The notes beneath the pieces were generated by a model. The model was not told the origin of the DNA. It did no database searches and saw only the letters and a program-made list of their open reading frames with translations. Made by a program: the position numbers and the translations under genes. DNA of 21,679 bases from Dissophora ornata. Taxonomy: Eukaryota; Mortierellomycota; Mortierellomycetes; Mortierellales; Mortierellaceae. This document shows, in pieces, positions 19,643-21,679 of the stretch. The stretch covers positions 1 through 21,679 of the forward strand of contig MU617146.1 in NCBI GenBank assembly GCA_025201705.1. The letters are read 5' to 3'. Within the stretch, counting starts at the first letter, position 1, and each line of letters starts with the position of its first letter.

Positions 19643-20482
19643 ATGGCTCAGTCAAAGGTCTTTGACCTCAAGTACCAGCTGCTGCAGTACGGTTCGCACC
19701 ACCACAACATCTGGAATGTCGGCATCCATCTCACATGCATCCCTCTCATTCTCTGGTCCGGACTCGTCTTTGCCGCCAAATCCGGGCCCTTGATTGCCGC
19801 CCCCGCTGCCTCCGCTGTTGCCTCGGGTGCCCCTGCTGCCGTTGCCCTGTCAAAGATCTACCAGTTCTGCCCCCCCAATGCCTCTCTGCTCATGATGGTT
19901 GCTTATACCTCCTACTACACCAAGCTGGACACAGTTGCCGGAGTATGCGTGCATTCCCAGACATGTTGTTGTATTGAACATGTCACCACGCGTCAGGTCT
20001 AGTAATCCGCGCTTACACCTTTTGATGTCTGCTCAATGTTGTCGAATAGCTCTTGACTGCCCCTCTGTTCCTCGGACTTGCTCGCCATGCCACCAACTTT
20101 CAGCTGACTCACCCCAATGCCGACAAGTTTGCGCTCGGAGTTCAAGTTGTTGCTTGGATTGCTCAGTTTATCGGACATGGTGTCTATGAGAAGCGCGCCC
20201 CCAAGCTGTTTGACAACTTGCTTCAAGGTAAGAAGAGTTGAAATTCCAGGAAGCAGATATTTTCCGTGTCGGACAGCAAGAGTGGAATCTCATTTCTATT
20301 TTACTTTTGGCTTTTGGTTCTTTGCAGCTCTTGTCCTTGCTCCTTACTTTGTTGTGTACGAGGTGATGTTCTTCTTTGGATATCGCCCACAGCTCAAGCA
20401 GGAGTTGGACGTGCTGATCCAGGCCGACATTGCACAGTTCAAGGCCAAGAAGGCTCTTGCAGAAAAGACGAAGAAGCAATAA
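19643..20482 (+). CDS. MPO1: Mpo1-like 2-hydroxy fatty acid dioxygenase (DUF962)
   Basis: Exons 19643-19942, 20050-20227 and 20328-20482 (donors gtatgc and gtaaga; acceptors atag and gcag) join in phase to 211 codons (210 aa). Mpo1 is an ER membrane Fe(II)-dependent dioxygenase that removes one carbon from 2-hydroxy fatty acids, as in phytosphingosine breakdown. The N-terminus matches the family: [19 protein letters not shown], with His19-21 and His29 ([15 protein letters not shown]). Further conserved-type His residues occur in LARHATN and FIGHGVYEK (about 143). Hydrophobic helices lie near 26-46, 85-98, 127-142 and 161-180. The tail is Lys-rich. At 210 aa it exceeds yeast Mpo1 (174), partly from an Ala/Pro-rich loop at about 48-75 and the basic tail. 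The ATG was chosen because homology begins there; upstream is a pyrimidine-rich leader. Confidence 0.88.
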
Positions 20483-20536
20483 GCTGCAATATCACTCTTT
20501 GCCCCCCAACGGATCATGCTCGCGATGCTAGCATGC

Positions 20537-20584
20537 GGACACACATATGGACACACATTCGGACACACATACGGACACGCGGAC
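20537..20584. repeat. 12-bp minisatellite, four copies
   Basis: Four 12-bp units start with GGACAC at 20537, 20549, 20561 and 20573. The first three are GGACACACATNN; the fourth is diverged (GGACACGCGGAC). They lie in the 3' UTR region of the Mpo1-like gene, 55 nt past the stop. Confidence 0.9.
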
Positions 20585-20650
20585 TCTTGGCAAAAAATGG
20601 TCTCTCAACAGAGGCACAGAAAAGGCAGCATGTTACGCTGTCTTTGTTGA

Positions 20651-20656
20651 AATAAA
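20651..20656 (+). terminator. possible poly(A) signal of MPO1
   Basis: AATAAA lies 169 nt past the Mpo1-like stop and is followed by an A run. It is the only exact hexamer seen in this interval. Confidence 0.4.
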
Positions 20657-20920
20657 AAAAAAGAACGGTGCGCTGCATGATGCCGCACCCCAAAGGCTTC
20701 TTCTCTGCTTCTCAGTGAACACGTTATTACTTTTTAAGTACAACCCGTGACTCGATCATCCAACAGCGAACCTTATGCCCGTCTTCCACTCACTCGCCGC
20801 CTCCTCATTGCCTGAATTTTACGCATCTCTCATTCCATCCATCCCTTCATTCTCACCCACTCCCCCCAAACACTCTCGCCACACCACACCACACCACAAG
20901 AAACAAACCAACGCAACAAC

Positions 20921-21177
20921 ATGCGTCTCTCCACTGCAATCTTCTCCCTGGCCTGCGCTTTGGGCCTCGCCTCTGCCGCCGTCATAAACTACCCCTTCAA
21001 CTTTGCACCTCAACCCGCCACCATCGAGGAATGCGGCCCTCCTACTGATCTTCTCAAGATTGAATATGTCAACCTGAGCCCCAACCCCCCGCTCAAGGGC
21101 GAGACCCTCTACATTGATGCGAAGGGACTTCTCTCTGACGACATTGTTGATGGTGCCACCATTGATATTATTGTCAA
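20921..21177 (+). CDS. secreted ML-domain (NPC2-like) lipid-transfer protein, first exon only
   Basis: The ATG at 20921 opens a signal peptide (MRLSTAIFSLACALGLASAA) and then the start of an ML domain: a Cys in ATIEECGPP, LLKIEYVNLSPNPPLKGETL and YIDAKGLLSDDIVDGA, ending TIDIIVK. This is very like fungal Npc2/phosphatidylglycerol-phosphatidylinositol transfer proteins, which bind sterols or phospholipids in the vacuole or secretory route. Exon 1 ends in phase 2 at 21177 with donor gtaggt; reading on, TAG appears at once. About half the domain (the next family segment, GLIKLL-like, and the remaining cysteines) is missing. I could not find it in the remaining 502 bp in any frame, so either the intron exceeds 500 nt and the gene continues past the edge, or it is truncated. 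The CA-rich leader is directly upstream. Confidence 0.75.
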
Positions 21178-21243
21178 GTAGGTCCCATTTAACATACCTC
21201 TTATGTATATGAAAGAGATAGAAAGAGAGAGAATATATATATG

Positions 21244-21276
<33 letters not shown>

Positions 21277-21679
21277 TTCTCTCACTCGCCTTCCTTTGTC
21301 GACAGCCTTGTGCGCAATGGAGGGGATGCAAGGACGCATTTACCCTTTTGAATTGCGCAAGCTAGAGTCGATTTGTTGCAATAGACTCTATGCAGAGGCT
21401 GAATATTGAGAGGTCAGGTTCAACCGCCCTTTTTTTTTTTTCCTGCTCCTCACTCCCTGCTCTACCACACACCATCGTCTCGATCGATCATTCTTTAACG
21501 TGCACTGCTTCGCCATTGAGAAGAGATAAGCGGCCTAAAAAGGGAGTTCATCCAGTGGCGAAGAAAACAATCATGTCAGGGGAGGAGGACAAAAAGAGAA
21601 AAAAAAGTACGGGAAAAATAACGTCATGGGGCCCAGCGTAAACCCGACCAATCTTCCTTTCCTCACATGCACTGCTCTA
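21178..21679. other. presumed long intron of the ML gene, or noncoding 3' flank
   Basis: The region starts at the gtaggt donor. It contains microsatellites, a T run near 21430-21441 and several stop codons in all plus frames. A cgacag acceptor at 21299-21304 leads, in the required phase, to 14 codons and then TGA, with no ML similarity. No continuation of the gene is recognised. Confidence 0.4.
21231..21276. repeat. compound AT and GT microsatellite
   Basis: A short AT run (about 21231-21240) is followed by a GT run from 21242 to 21276, interrupted once by C at 21250. It lies in the presumed ML-gene intron and follows a GA-rich patch (about 21209-21230). Confidence 0.9.

Larger units (their letters stand above)
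20483..20920. other. intergenic: MPO1 3' region and ML-gene promoter
   Basis: No gene is supported in these 438 bp. The left part holds a 12-bp minisatellite and the MPO1 poly(A) signal. The right part (about 20780-20920) is a C/T/A-rich leader, including four CCACA units at about 20879-20898, directly before the ML-gene ATG. Such CT- and CA-rich leaders are typical of well-expressed fungal genes. Confidence 0.55.

Noticed and set aside
1..21679. Search for transposons, long terminal repeats, CRISPR arrays or biosynthetic gene clusters
   Set aside because: No transposase, reverse transcriptase, long direct or inverted repeats, regular spacer arrays, or PKS/NRPS/terpene genes were seen; only short simple repeats occur.

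Overview
This window looks like nuclear DNA of a filamentous fungus, probably an early-diverging one (Mucoromycota, Mortierella-like). Nearly every gene has short GT-AG introns of about 50-360 nt, promoters are pyrimidine-rich, AATAAA-type signals follow several stop codons, and the proteins are fungal (velvet regulator, YAT-type amino acid permease, Mpo1, Utp23). The lineage is an inference from style and gene content. All gene models were assembled by hand from reading frame, splice sites and phase.

Layout. At 1-140 (minus) is the 5' end of an unidentified gene that shares a roughly 220-bp divergent promoter with UTP23 (362-1537, plus, 3 exons, 294 aa), a small-subunit rRNA processing factor. 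UTP23 converges on a velvet-domain regulator of VelB type (1736-3861, minus, 4 exons, 603 aa). Five more minus-strand genes follow: a PRRC2/BAT2-like giant (4600-9331, 4 exons, 1474 aa), an intronless catalase-like heme protein (10222-11286), cytochrome c1 (11737-13614, 6 exons, 308 aa), an unrecognised 355-aa protein (13828-14945, 2 exons) and an amino acid permease (15653-17630, 3 exons, 571 aa). A 2-kb gene-poor spacer with GATA motifs, inverted repeats and a GGCA microsatellite separates the permease from two plus-strand genes: an Mpo1-like 2-hydroxy fatty acid dioxygenase (19643-20482, 3 exons, 210 aa) and the first exon of a secreted ML/NPC2-like lipid-transfer protein (20921-21177), which runs into an unresolved intron at the right edge.

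How the genes relate. I see no operon-like or cluster logic. This is an ordinary stretch of housekeeping, regulatory, transport and lipid genes. I did not find a convincing new multi-gene system. The more unusual points are the heavily expanded VelB-like protein, the BAT2-type protein in a fungus, the cytochrome c1 gene (25-nt last exon, stop codon just inside a retained intron, coding-like intron 3), the TATA box that decides the catalase-like start, and the missing remainder of the ML gene. No tRNA, rRNA, CRISPR or intact transposon was seen.
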